Positions 10,751-22,800 of a DNA stretch of 64,000 nt are shown here, piece after piece. The DNA is from Pomacea canaliculata (lineage: Eukaryota > Mollusca > Gastropoda > Architaenioglossa > Ampullariidae). The stretch lies in contig NC_037596.1 in assembly GCF_003073045.1 (NCBI RefSeq), positions 10,537,950-10,601,949 on the forward strand, read 5' to 3'. The notes beneath the pieces were generated by a model. That model was not told where the DNA came from and ran no database searches. It saw only the letters and a list, made by a program, of their open reading frames with translations. Within the stretch, counting starts at the first letter, position 1, and the number at the start of each line of letters is the position of its first letter. The translations under genes and the position numbers were made by a program.

Positions 10751-13700
10751 TCAACTGTCAATTTCACGAAGGACGGATAATCCCAGATCGAACCAGTCAT
10801 GCTCTCCTGGCTCCACCTGAATGTCAACCGTCAAGTTGACGTCACGCCGACCTTCATACGTCATAGAAGCGTACAGCGTCTGAAACAGAGCACGGAAGGT
10901 CAGGTGAGAGGTCAAGATATCTTGGCATATAAGCTCTGTGCTTTTGTCAGGGGAATGGACAAGATCTTGACCATGTACTTTTCAGGTGATGACAAGGGTA
11001 AAAGAGAGCTTAATAAAGGAATTAATTAAGAAAATTGGAATAAGTTGTTGAAAAACGAAATTACACTTGGAATTTTACTTTGCACGCTTCAGTGAACTAC
11101 TCTAAGATCTTAAGTGTAGTAACTTATATATTCGGAGACGACGATTATGTCAGGATATTGATAACATCTCCCTACCCCCTCCTCCCCTCCCTGACAAAAA
11201 AATTACATGACAAAATGTAATACACAGAGGAAAAGAAAAAGATGAAGACCAGACCAGAGCAGGGAACAGGTGCACGATCCTACCTGCTGGTCCGTGGAGC
11301 TGAGCTGACGATGAGTGAGAAAAAAGGTTGCTGCCCTTTGATATTCGTCACAGAACTTCAGCATCACGTCACGCGCAGCTACGAACATCCCTCCGCCCAC
11401 CCAGACAAAGTTTTTGTAGAAAATGTCATGAGGTGTGAGGGAGAAATCGGGCACGGTCAGCTGCACACCGACAGGTTGGTGAACGGGATTAGCGGAACTA
11501 ACCTACCGCGCATGCGTGTACAAATAATTTCGTCTAAAAAGGGTGTTCTACCCTGGATAATGCTCTGCATGACTCTTGACACAATGCTTTGAATGATGAT
11601 GTAGTTTAAGTAATAAATGTAACAATATTTGGCTAAGCAAGAGATGAACGTGACCGAGGATGAAAAATAAATTAAGTACAGCAAATAAATATTGTCTAAT
11701 TATTTTTCACCCTCCCCCAGTCCTCAGAAGCAGGACCTCATCCTGCTACTTTGTTCTTCATTATCTCATTATCAGTGCTGCGGTTACCTGGTTAAACAGC
11801 ACTGCGCTCTTGGTCACTGATGGCGGGAGGAGAAGGCAGTACTCTTTATTATCGCCCTCCAGGTCACGGAAATAGCCGATGTCTATCCAGGCCACGTAGT
11901 CTGACGTCACAAGAGGTGGTTGGTGTAAAATGGCGTCCTTCAGACATGCGTATTTGGAGTGCATCGCGCAGGTGTAGTCGGGTACCACGGTGTTCGGTGG
12001 ATGCTTGGGGTAATTTGGATCGGCGTACAGGCTTGCAATGGAGTCCCTGAGTTTGAACGGCCACAGTGAGGCCCTGCACGTAGAGAAGGCTCAGTCAATC
12101 AATCAGTCAATCAATCAGTCAGTCAATCAATCTCTATTTTTAACTGCTTGATAATAATAATTCGCATTTCAATTAAGGTTTCGAACATAAGTCAGTCACG
12201 TGACTGGTAAATACTGTAGATGAGTTTTTTTTTTAATTTTTACTCGCCTTTGACAGTGTGTAAGCAGTGAGCGACTCACACATTTTCAAAAAACAAACAA
12301 AAACAAAACAAAAACAAAAACAAAAAAACCTACTTACCGATCGATTAGCACTATGTGGGTTAAGTTGAGAGGGAGCCGAGATCTCACGTCGAACAAGTGT
12401 TGAGCGAATATTTTCGAGTCCGTGTAGAAAACAAGGGGCGTGTGGATGTAGGAGAAGATTGTGCCCCAGGTGTAATAATCTGAAACTGCTCTCCGACCTT
12501 CTCCTTTGTTGTGATCACCGATGTCGAAAAACGCAGAGACGAGCGTCAGGTTAGTAGAGAAGCATGACGTCCTGGCCACGTGAACAATCGGTTGGTCCTG
12601 GTGGACAGTTGTTGGGATTAGATCTCATCATCACCATCGTCGTTGTCGTCACTATCGTCACCTATATACTGATTTAATGCATCGCCTTATGGAATAGTGT
12701 CTAATACTTTATTCTATCGGTAATTAAAGGTCAGTGTCGGTCTCAATAGCAGAGTTGTAAAGAGTCGTCTTTGACCCTAGCAAGTGACCATGCCCTCGAC
12801 AGAGTACACACGAGTAGCAAAGATGCGCGTATTTACACCTACGTCACGTTATTGCAAACAACACAACTGAGGCTATGGCGCGCACGCACTTACACAGAGG
12901 CAAGCACATCTATACACAAGCGAACACACACGCACGCGCAGCATGAAAACACAGATATGCGCACACAAAAACATATTTTAAGACACACTCACAAAGATAA
13001 ACACAGCACATAAACATACGCAAAGTGGCGCACGCAAAAAACAAGCAGACACACCTACACACAGACCCAGCCTCCTACATGCACGCTTACACACATATAC
13101 AGGCCCATACAGAAACTCGCAAAAGGGTAGGTTTGAGTTGCAGGAAGAGTAAATATGTCTTATGAAAGTGTGAGACGAGGATAGCTGAGTGTTTGACAAA
13201 CGACTGTTAGCTGCCTTAGGTAAATAACCGACTTGTAATAAACTTCCCTGAATATTGCTGTAATTATTCAATATAATCATTCCTGTAGGGAATAAGGATA
13301 ATAATAATCACAAATACACAGACACACGTGCATCCATTTACATACATATACATACAGAGGCACATACAGAAAGGCACAAAAGGGTCAGGCGCATACAAAT
13401 TGTTGTGTGCTGGATTACCTTCTAGCTCCTGCACAAAACAAAAGTACATCCCTGCCATTGAAGGCTCTCTTACACTATTTATAGTCAGACATTCAACTTC
13501 TTCTCTTCCTTCTTCTCTCCACTATCACATACATGCACAACACATGCACAACACATGCATAACGCGCTCGCGCACACACACACACACATGTTCACTCAAG
13601 CGCACACAAACGTACCCTGGATTGTGTCACCTGTCCTAACCTGATACCTATTACCGACATCTTGTGATGCCACCTAAGAACCCAAGTTCAAAGCACTGAC

Positions 13701-13775
13701 CTTTATAATCCAGAAAATCAGAATAAGAATCACAGAGGTCAAGGACAACAGTATAACTTTTGCCAGAAGCTTCAT
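10751..13775 (-). CDS. HtrL/YibB-domain type II membrane protein (gene B), glycosyltransferase-like
   Basis: Five coding exons: 13775-13701, 12597-12338, 12073-11788, 11460-11284 and 10879-10751, giving 308 residues and a TGA stop. Exon 1 encodes only 25 residues, nearly all a hydrophobic signal anchor (VILLSLTSVILILIFWII after MKLLAK). The domain carries LTLVSAFFDIGDHNKGEGRR, LVFYTDSKIFAQHL, CAMHSKYACLKDA, YVAWIDIGYFRD, FVWVGGGMFVAARD, and ends TLYASMTYEGRRDVNLTV. The same motifs in the same order occur in gene A, and the family call is HtrL/YibB (proposed glycosyltransferase-like fold, substrate unknown). Donors are GT (GTCAGT, GTAAGT, GTAACC, GTAGGA), phases 0,2,0,0. An acceptor 15 bases before the ATG suggests an intron in the 5' UTR. 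The short stem compared with gene A (25 versus 53 residues in exon 1) is the main difference. This is the cleanest model in the window. Confidence 0.88.
12091..12132. repeat. (TCAA/TCAG)n microsatellite
   Basis: Tetranucleotide array just outside exon 3 of gene B, in intron 2. The other copy (31262-31322) has more units. Confidence 0.9.
12890..13110. repeat. CA-rich low-complexity stretch
   Basis: Imperfect CACA, CACGCA and ACACAA runs in gene B intron 1, with a second stretch at about 13310-13620. Long open frames here are compositional. The two assembly copies differ by several inserted units. Confidence 0.8.
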
Positions 13776-14918
13776 CCCGCAAGGGCCGACCTGAAATGGA
13801 AATTAATGTTTTTCACTTAGTCGATCTGCTATGGCGACACTTCGTCACTGTAAAAAAGTCTTGCTGTGGGTCCTGTCGTGCAATGGATAGTTTCTGAATA
13901 CATGCCTTTGTTCATACACCTAATGACAACACAATCACTCAGTAAAAAAACTTCAGTATGAATTAAGAATGTCATAACAAAAGAATATAAATATATGCAG
14001 GAATAGTTCACAAGTATGCTTAGGTAATCTTAAAACTTTAGTTCTTCTTTGCTGTGTTTTTTCTCGTTAATGTTTCTCATAGTAATAATAACATATACAA
14101 TAACAATAGTAATGACAATAGTAATAACAATAGTAATCCTACGTTCACAATGGTTATACAATCAATCACAGTTCACCGTTAACAATCCAGTGTTCACAAG
14201 TCACTAATAATTCAAGTCTAACTCGTGCACTTCTCATGCATCGACTATAAATCCGCTTAGTCTTAGTCCGGCGGACATTTTCCTACGGACCTTCCAATCG
14301 CTAGCTAGCAACCCGGAAAAATGTAGTTTTTTTCCCTGTACGAGACTGGCTTGTTTTCTGTGTTTTCTTCCTGGGTGTATCTGTGTCCCTTTTACCTCGG
14401 ACGGGTGAGTGGACATGTTAAAGTAACCAATTTATTGTGTCAAGAGAGCAACACCCATCAAAGTTAACCCAGGTTCAATGAACACCAGCTCATCTTAGGA
14501 GCAATAACTACTAGAAAATCGCTACTACAGGTTTATTTTAACAACTACAAACAGTTATTTATTACTTTAACAAACTCTATCACTACATTAACAAGAACAA
14601 TACTTTTACTATCTTATTTATTTAAATATTAGATGCGTTCTGTTTGACGCCGGAAGACGTTTCGCCACTACTGACGGGATAATATAAGCTCATGTGCGCT
14701 TACTAGATGTAATTCAATTTCTAGACTGTATATCATTTTTTAATGCTTTACTTGCCCTAAAGTCACTTTAGTAAGGCATCACAGGAGACAGTCATAACAA
14801 CAAATCATTTTGCATGTATTTAAATACAAGAATACATTGAATCTCAAACACTTTAGAGAGACAAGTTGATTGAAAGTTGCAAACGGTCAGAGTATCAGCG
14901 TTATTACTAGGTCTAGTC

Positions 14919-14956
<38 letters not shown>

Positions 14957-15744
14957 TAGAGAAGAAGATAAGAAGAAGAATAAATCCAGACGGAAAGATA
15001 TTTCAATGTAGCATCTCCACAGCACAGAGAGAGAGAGAGGCAGTGCACTTCAAACACTATTGGAAAATACAAATATCTATAGGTCTATAATAACTGTGAA
15101 TAAAATTTGGGTATTCTATAAACTATATTATTGAATGCATCATATCTGTGATGCTTTTGTTTGTCATTTAGCAACCTGAGTTGTAAACTTTTATTCATAA
15201 TTAAGTGAAAGATATTTCAGTTTCATTGCTTCCTTTGATTTAATCTTTTTACTATCATGAGTTTTTCCTTTGGCTTGGTATCCACAAGTTTACCTTTGCA
15301 ATACTTTTGCATTTGATCAGCGAGTTCTTGTACCACTACTCAAAACAAAGTAGTAGATCCCCCTAACACCCATCACATCCCATATACACCATCCCTTGTG
15401 TAGTAGGAGTTGAGTGAAGTTCTGAACTATTTTTGACAAAATTTTGCTTGGGTGGCTGATAATGCTTATGTACCATTTGTACCATCAGGTCATGCTTAGG
15501 ACCCTGAGATTCAGTCATTTGATGAGCACCAAATTAATTCGGCATTTTATCATCTGTAGTTGAAATCTTTTCATCACCTTACTAAGCACAGGATTACCAG
15601 GTCCAGGCGATGAAGAGCAGAAGTTATCCTCATCTACAAGTGAGTCCTCATTATCATATGCTGATGGTCCTGTTAATGGGTTTTGAGGTCACACTTGCTC
15701 CACTTGTTGAAAACTTTCCACCAACAGTTCCCTTTGCCTTATGA
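13776..15744. other. 5' flank of gene B, no gene seen
   Basis: It contains the short version of the 24-bp repeat (14085-14137), an (AAT)n array at 14920-14956 followed by GAAGAA units, and no exon that I could support. The presumed 5' UTR exon or exons and promoter of gene B should lie here. The last part (about 15150-15744) may belong to the transposon remnant that follows. Confidence 0.5.
14085..14137. repeat. 24-bp repeat, short allele
   Basis: About two copies of a unit made of AATAGTAATGAC and AATAGTAATAAC. The same site in the right-hand assembly copy (33352-33527) has about seven copies between identical flanks. Confidence 0.9.
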
Positions 15745-16135
15745 AGCTTTTAATGAACTTTGCCAATCTCTTTTGGAAAGAACATATTTAAAGTCTCAAA
15801 ATCAACAGCTTCTCGAATGTTTAGCTTCATCGTTGTAAGAATGTATGTTAAACTAAAGGGCATTTTATGTTTTGTCCGGAGAGAAATGTCTTTATGATCC
15901 ACAACCATTGTTACTATTCAGAATACTTTTCAGAAGCAAAATCACTGTGAGTGTTTTTTGAAAATACTTTGAGAAAGGTCTTAAAAGATTACCTCCGACA
16001 GTCAGGCAAAGGTTCTCGGTCCTTTTGAAAAAAAATTGTCGCGTTTTTGACTCTTCCTGCATTACACCATTGTGAGCATTCCACCGGAGAACTGTTACCG
16101 AGCTTGGTTCATTTTGATGATATTGTCACAGGATT
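15745..16135 (+). mobile_element. decayed PIF/Harbinger (ISL2EU-like) transposase remnant
   Basis: On +, broken reading frames spell a DDE_Tnp_4-like piece: a helix-turn-helix stretch FKVSTSTASRMFSF, then KLKGFMFCPERKCLYD, then a segment near PFVTIQNTFQKQNHCDCF aligned by eye with the conserved acidic motif region, and FDDIVTGLYK at 16112-16141. Frames break several times in both assembly copies, so it is inactive. The weaker upstream part (15150-15744) may be the N-terminal portion. No terminal inverted repeats were found. The right-hand copy is at about 35275-35680. The assignment rests on motif memory, not a search. Confidence 0.5.
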
Positions 16136-16379
16136 GTACAAATAACACTTAACTGGAGCACTGGGGGAGTGTACGTTCCTCCTGTTTCCGGGTGAAAATA
16201 TTACAATGCACGCAATTGCTCACCAAGCCAGAACTCATGGCAACCACACAGATGTACTCCGATATTCCAACAAACAAACAGAGAAATGATATCTCCTGCA
16301 CACACAATATCACGTAGATGATGATCCACGAGAAAATGCAATTAATCTTACCTTCATTCACATATGGATACTGAAAACT

Positions 16380-17611
16380 TTAAGGGCTATTCTTTCTATG
16401 CAGCGCACCTTGCGCAATGTTTTCATGTTTGTGCACTGAAAATGGCAAGAGGGACCTGAAGTAAGATTCTTGAACAGATAACACTGATTCTATTTCTTTG
16501 CAAAGGCCTGAACATGCAGGCTGACTGTACCCAGTCCTGAGTTCTCCCGACAGCAGGTTCATGTTTGCCTCCCAAATTATAACCGGAAAATTATGACGAG
16601 CTCTGAGGAGAATAAATTCTACCAGGTTTAAGCTTATACCAATCCCTCGCCTACATCTGTGTCTTTCTTCTCTTTCTCTTTCACCCTATCGTTCTTCCTT
16701 GAGTAATATGATAAAGTAGCCGCCAGCCGTTCTAGAAATATTTTTTCTCAATATTGTCTGACTATATTGCTTATTACCTATACTCCTCTAATGGATGACT
16801 CCATCTTGCAAACGATTTGTGAGTGGTCTCCTGGGGGAGAAGAGAGCGGCGCTGCTAAGCTTCTTTTACAAGCGAAATTTTGCGTGTGAACATCTTGAAA
16901 ACATTGCAGCTGAGTATACTTCAACTTTCCACCAGCCTCATTTGAATACATTATTACAAAGTATAACTTTAAACAAATTATACACCAAAAATTTAAGCTC
17001 ATACAGTTTGGTACAAAATGTGTTCAAAAATTACCTTGACTAGGCAAGAAATAAAGATATATCACACAGATTCTGTGGCTGTTTCCACGCAAAACTACGC
17101 CAACTAGCCTCTCGAATGTGTGTTCGAAATGAATGTTCATTCCCTTCAACCCCAGAAGTCGTGCGGTGAATATTTTGGTGAGTCATATATTGTCTCGACG
17201 TTTTTGTTTTTTTTAAGTATGTACACAAGTCATACACACTAGTGCAGCACACAGCGACACACGCTTTTCAAGATTTAAGATTTACAGGGTCAATTATATA
17301 TATGATACCCTGGCTGAAATGGAAACTCTATCGTCTCCAAAATGTCAAGCTCAACCATCTACTGTGAAATGACTGACAACTGGCTTCGAGATGAAGTTTG
17401 GCGGACCCATGGTGCTACCGCATGGCAACTATTGAATGAATGAAACTGAGACAGTCTGAGTATACAAAACCACTCAACTTCAAATGTTAGCCAGGAAAAC
17501 AGTCCAAAAACGCACTTGAAGGTGTCAAAACCTGCTGCTCCTTTAGACAAGTTACAGGTGTCTGTCAGTCTGTCTATCATGAGCTCCGCTAGATCACCTC
17601 CATCCGCCATG
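16380..17611 (-). CDS. possible small multi-exon gene (gene C)
   Basis: Not recognised. A first exon starting at 17611 reads MADGGDLAELMIDRLTDTC with a good start context (ACAACATGG). Upstream exon-like blocks on minus are 16830-16778 (ETTHKSFARWSHPLEEY, strong pyrimidine tract and CCCAG acceptor, donor AG|GTAATA) and a terminal candidate starting at about 16439 (CTNMKTLRKVRCIERI, ending near 16370). I could not chain the phases through all blocks. The right-hand assembly copy keeps the same exon 1 start (37093) and the same splice signals. Confidence is low because the product is short and no family fits. Confidence 0.3.
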
Positions 17612-17654
17612 TTGTCTCTACACGTTTGAAACAAAACCCGTCACAAACTGACGT

Positions 17655-17745
17655 TTCCAATACAGTGGAACCTCGGCTAACGACCACTAGTCCTTTCTGG
17701 AAGAATTGTTTGGTTACCCAAATTTTCGGTAATCCGAACACTTAC
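17655..17745. mobile_element. Tigger/pogo-like terminal segment or MITE
   Basis: CAGTGGAACCTCGGCTAACG followed by GGTTACCCAAATTTTCGGTAA resembles the outer end of Tigger/pogo-type Tc1-mariner transposons. No matching opposite end was found nearby. It lies directly upstream of the gene C start, so it could form part of that 5' region. The right-hand copy is at about 37143-37225. Confidence 0.4.
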
Positions 17746-18680
17746 ATCCCAGTAGACAACTCCGGCTCCTCGTCTGATGATCGTCTCTTACTCTTTCCTG
17801 TCACAACAACAAACATATGACACAGATGTTTCGTTATTATTAACAAAATAATGAAACTCTCTCACCCTTTTCCATTTATCCCGCCCTCACTTAAAAACTG
17901 GAATTCATCAAATGTGCACTGAAAACGGCACCTTATTCCTAGAGCATTGCTCCTAACAGTGCCACAACAATACTAGTCCTTTTCCACATTCCTCTTCTTA
18001 TTTTTGCGCTAACTGCTACTTTCTTACTCGTCTTCCTCTGCAATTTCAGTTCTTGTGTAGCATGCCTTCCTTATGACGTGAGTATGCGCTTTACAAACTC
18101 TTTTATTTATTGTTGTTAATAAAAATCACTTTGGGCGATACAGTTCCGTCTCTGTTGCTAGTGCAAAAAGCCTGTCCGCTAGCGAGTGCTGACTTGAAAG
18201 CACTCCTTAATGTTACCTGGCATATTTCGGTGGGAGAGCGCATGCGTTGACGGGTAGATGGGACATATGTGTTTCTAAATTTGTACAGGGTATATGAACC
18301 GTGAGAGTGCAGCGTGAGAAGCCAGCAGAATGTACAACATGTGGTAGAGAGAATGAGAAGAACATTAGAGAGTTAAACATGTGGTAGAGAGTATGCAGAG
18401 AAAGTAAGAGTAGCTGCGAAATCACCATCAGTGTGTGTACGCCATCAGCAGCAGATTGTCACTTTGCGTCAGGCCTGGTGCAGAGACCTTCTAACTGTCC
18501 CCTTGTAATTGTAACCGTAAATTATTTTTTCCAGTATATAATTTAGAAATGATTATTCTATTGTCAATATCTAATTTCACTCCGGCGAGTAAACGGTAAT
18601 ATAATGCCAAACATAAAGGACAGGTTGCGCCTAGGATCTACGTCACTACTTGAAAAGCATAAGCAGTGGTTTTTACCACC
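17746..18680. other. stretch without a recognised gene
   Basis: AT-rich, with one GAGAGTA/ACATGTGGTAGAG imperfect repeat at 18333-18410. Nothing coding was seen. Confidence 0.5.
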
Positions 18681-19193
18681 TGAGTGGTTTTAATGAAGTT
18701 AAAAATTTACTTAAAGGAAAAAAAGGTTGTTGTACCGCGCTCCATAGAAAAAATCCTCAGGGAGCGAGCGGAAAAAGTTACCTCCAACCTTTCTTTTAAA
18801 GAAACAGAAAACAAATTATCCATTGACAAAATGGGCCCGGGCGGTCCCGTTCCCACATCTGCGTGTTCGGGGTTTTACAACCTTGTGAACCCCACCCTTG
18901 TTCCTCCAAAAAACCTCCTACCCTTTCTCGTCTTGGTGGGTTTTGCGAGGGTTTGTGTTTTCGGCAGGTTGTTGCTTGAGGGGCATTTTTAGGCATTCCA
19001 CAAAATTTTTTTATTTTTCTTTCAATTTCGTAAAACAATCTTGGTAACCACCCCGTTTTTTAAAAAAAAAAAAACCCAGTTTTCCCCGCCCCCCACCCCC
19101 TTTTAACCCCCCGTCGCGGGGGCGGGCGTTACCCCCCAATTTAAAGTTTTTTGGGGGGGGAATCTTTTCTTCCCCCCCCTTTTTTTTTTTTTG
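18680..19193. other. low-quality contig end with expanded homopolymers
   Basis: Compared with 38130-38482, runs of A, C, G and T are lengthened and bases duplicated (for example GGGGGGGG and CCCCCCCC next to the gap). Homology can still be followed to the gap. This looks like an unpolished read end rather than biology, and frames here are meaningless. Confidence 0.9.
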
Positions 19194-19293
19194 NNNNNNN
19201 NNNNNNNNNNNNNNNNNNNNNNNNNNNNNNNNNNNNNNNNNNNNNNNNNNNNNNNNNNNNNNNNNNNNNNNNNNNNNNNNNNNNNNNNNNNNN
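19194..19293. other. 100-N scaffold gap
   Basis: Exactly 100 N, the conventional length for a gap of unknown size. Sequence on both sides belongs to the same locus, so the true gap size here is negative (an overlap of about 18.6-19.2 kb). Confidence 0.99.
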
Positions 19294-19869
19294 GAAAAAG
19301 AATTAATTTAAATATCGGATTCCGCTACCCAAAGAATTGGTAATTCCAAGCTATTCCGGAAGGAGGTAATTAAGATAGGTGCGATGTTCGACTGTAGCTG
19401 TACATCTCGTAAAAATATAAATTTTGTCTCTGTGTCTCTCGTGTATTAATTTTATTCGAAACATGTCATGGACTTTCATTTCCTGCCCAGGGTGCCCTCG
19501 CCTTTACATGTCCACTTGTGTGAAGCGAGGTTTTAGGCCAAAGTAATATTCTGTTTAAAAATATATGTTAAATGCCTTTTATAATGTTTCTAGTGATGAG
19601 TAACCGTATCTATACAAAATATTTACATGTAATGGTTGATCCTAATATAATTCTGTAAGCGCAGTTTTCTCACGACGATGGATGTGGATCCCGCACTGCA
19701 GTCAACACCAGGACGAGGCAACAGTGTTTTGGTAGGATCGAACAAAATGAAATGAGAAGGTTGGCATCAGCGATATAGAGGGGAAACTAGATGTTACATA
19801 CAATCATCAATATTTGAAGAGATTTAGAAGCCAGTATAACTCATGGTTGTGGGTAGGGTAGCAATTAGT

Positions 19870-22800
19870 TCTTGGAACAATCTGGTATATTCGTGAATAA
19901 TCGACAAACATTGAATCAAGGGCGGGTTTAGGAGAAGAGAAATTAGTCACATGTGACAGACAAGACTGTGAAGCACAACAATAGACTGAGTGAATAACAC
20001 ACGAGAGACGGAGGGAGAATAATATTTACTTTTCAAGATCTTTGCGTTCTGACATCTAATAAGATGCATTTTATTTATTTGAAGACATTGAAAATAACCA
20101 TACAACTTCATGAACCTTATTCATTTATTATACTTCGTTATTTTCAATTCCTCTGCCTTAGTTAGGTTCCAGGCATCAAGCAGGACTTACTCGTGGCCGG
20201 AGTTTATGAAAATCCCTTGTGGATGCGGTTGCGCTATTATTATAAGCTTTCGTTTAGTATTTTTTAGAGGTCAGGAAGTATATGACGGAGTACACCCGGA
20301 AGCTCGCACCAGGCTGGAGCGGGGACAACAATAGCCTAGTATCCGTCTGACCTGTAAGTGCGGACTCTTAACCGGTTCAAAAAACCAGTCTGAGCGCAAC
20401 ATACTTCCTGCAGCTGACCTACGGCGGCTGTAGAATGGGTAAAGCTTAAAACCAACCCCCCTTGCTCATCTCCTCACTCCACTAACAAGAAAAAAGCCTG
20501 TATAAAATAAATTCACTCATCTCTGACGATCCCTACTTTTCCGATTGTATCTTTTATTGTAAATTCTTCAGCTTGTAAAGGTTATGGTGGATTGGAATAA
20601 AGTATAGGTTGGGTGTCGTGAACTACGATTCGTATAGTTGCTTAAATCATTAACATTTTTTTGGTCTAAAATTGATTTGTTCAGGGGAAAATTAAGTGTC
20701 AGCAGAAACACTCTGAACATCCATAAGCCTTCTGTATTAGTCAGCACATTTTTATTGTTTATGACGAGTACTTACTATTCCTCGATGGACAGAAAACAAT
20801 GGTATGTGAATATAAAAAGATGACCTAGAAATTCTAAACGCCTCGTACATCTAAACTCATTCTATAGTATAGAAATACATCTGTTCCCCACTACCTTGTC
20901 TCTTCTTAATGTTTAATATCAGGCAGTCATTGTATTTTGGCTCAAATGTATTGGTAGATGCCATGAGGCAACGATTAAACATGTTGTCACCAGTTGCAGT
21001 TTTATATACTTTTAAACATCCATGTGTACAGGACTGGGTTTCCTGTTACCATTATTAAAATCCAAATGTTATAAGAAAAGCTCATTTGGTGCTGAATCGG
21101 TGTAAAATACTATTTCTCTCCACCTTCTCCTGCAAAATTGGTGTAGGGCGATGGCGCGTGTGTATTGGTCATTTTTTTTAAATTTTCCTTTTTCTTACCA
21201 ATAAAGCTTAGTCTATGAATTTTTAATACTCCACCCTTAAATTGGCATCGACTAATGTGTTTTCTAAATAATTAATTAAAGCTTCATGAGATTTGAATAC
21301 AAAACTGTTCTCTCTTGTTGTCAGTAAACCAGCTCAAGTGATGATGGAAGAGATGGAGGCTGGGGTATATTAGCAATACAGGAATTTTAGAAACCTTGTG
21401 TATAATTCTGTGGACAAACACAAGTGGAAATCGCGGGTTGGCGATGGGGTGTCAAACGCCTGGTCAGATGATGAACCAGAAGCACCGAAAAAAAAAAGAA
21501 AGAAAAGGAAGAAAACACGGAACCAAGGTGTAAGTTTTAACAGCCCCATAACTAGATGTGGTTCATCAATTGTTAATAGGCCGAACTTGGTGGCATGAAA
21601 ACGATTTTGACCATTTGACAGCTGAACCCTTTGTGTTGAACTGAGAATGAATATTTTTTATTCAAAATAATTCAACAAGTATTGAATAATATTGCTAAGG
21701 GCCTCTAAAACTTTGACCTTGTTTTTCTGGACAGACACAGAGATGTGGTACCCTAATTTATCACGAAAGTTTACAAAAGATAACTTTGACATATGAAGGC
21801 CAAGGCAAATTCAATTGTTTGCAATGGTAAGTATTACTGGTCTGTAGTGTGTGAGCGATGTGCTTGGCTATGGTTTTGTGAGCTTGTTGTAAGTTATCAT
21901 CTCTTGCAATTTGGTGTTTGTAAGAATTTTTTTTAATTTTGTATTTTGTTTGTCATTGTCATACTACTTAATATTTTTTACCAGTTTGTTCGCCCCTACT
22001 TCATTTACAAAAAATAATTTTTATCCAGTTGTTTTAACACTCATGATATTCATACATTTCAAGCCAAACTGGTAAAACAGAACGTGTTTCAAGAACAAAC
22101 AATTTTAATTGTGAAATAATTTTAGAAATAAACTTTTGCATAATGTATCAGAACTATTGAAAAACAAGGTTTGTGGTCACAGAAAAAGTCCTGCAATCGA
22201 AGGATCGAGACAGATGAATCGGGAACAATCCCAACACGAAGGGATCTGCACTCTGTTTCTCGCAAAACATGAATAAATGACAACATGATGGCGGTCTGGC
22301 CAAGGCAACTGTAAATCCGCTTTTGCAACACCGACGGTGCGCACACTGCCGCGTGAGTTATTCGATGGACAAACCATTCGGCGAAACGGGGTGAGATCCC
22401 GAATCGTCCTGCTCTCCCCTCGACCATGGCAGGGGTGGAGAATAGATTTTCACTGCACGTCTGCACGAAGCGAGTCTAATACGGGTCTCTTTCTGGGACG
22501 GTCATGCGCCACCTGAAGCGACCTTCGCGCCCCCAACTGGCAAACCAACACCCATGAGAAAAATTGTTCACGAATGAGTTTCTAAACCCTTACTCAGCAA
22601 CTGTGCTTCCTGATTAAATAGACTTCAGCACTTGAGTAAGAAGTAACAGATGTCATCTCACTTTTAATTCAAAACCTCGTGAAACAAATTGCCCTCAATA
22701 TGTGAAGATGAATCATGTATGTTTACTGACATAGTTTGTTTATTGGTGTTTTTATTGGTGTGGATATATATTTTCTCAGCGTTTTGCTGTGATTTGTGTG

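Larger units (their letters stand above)
557..19193 (+). repeat. left copy of an ~18.6-kb falsely duplicated locus
   Basis: From base 557 to the N gap this contig matches 19294 to about 38482 in order and orientation: the same exons, SINEs, transposon remnant and microsatellites at the same relative positions. The match stops at the gap on this side and starts at the gap on the other side, as expected when two contigs overlap but were not merged. Indels are sparse in the middle and frequent near both contig ends. Features of the right copy are listed separately and should be read as the second allele or an error-rich version of the same genes. Confidence 0.93.

Noticed and set aside
14641-14700. 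Difference between 14.0-14.9 kb and 33.8-34.3 kb taken as a separate insertion
   Set aside because: The two copies differ more here, but the same landmarks (GTTTGACGCCG, GAAGACGTTT) appear in both, so it is divergence or error rather than an element.
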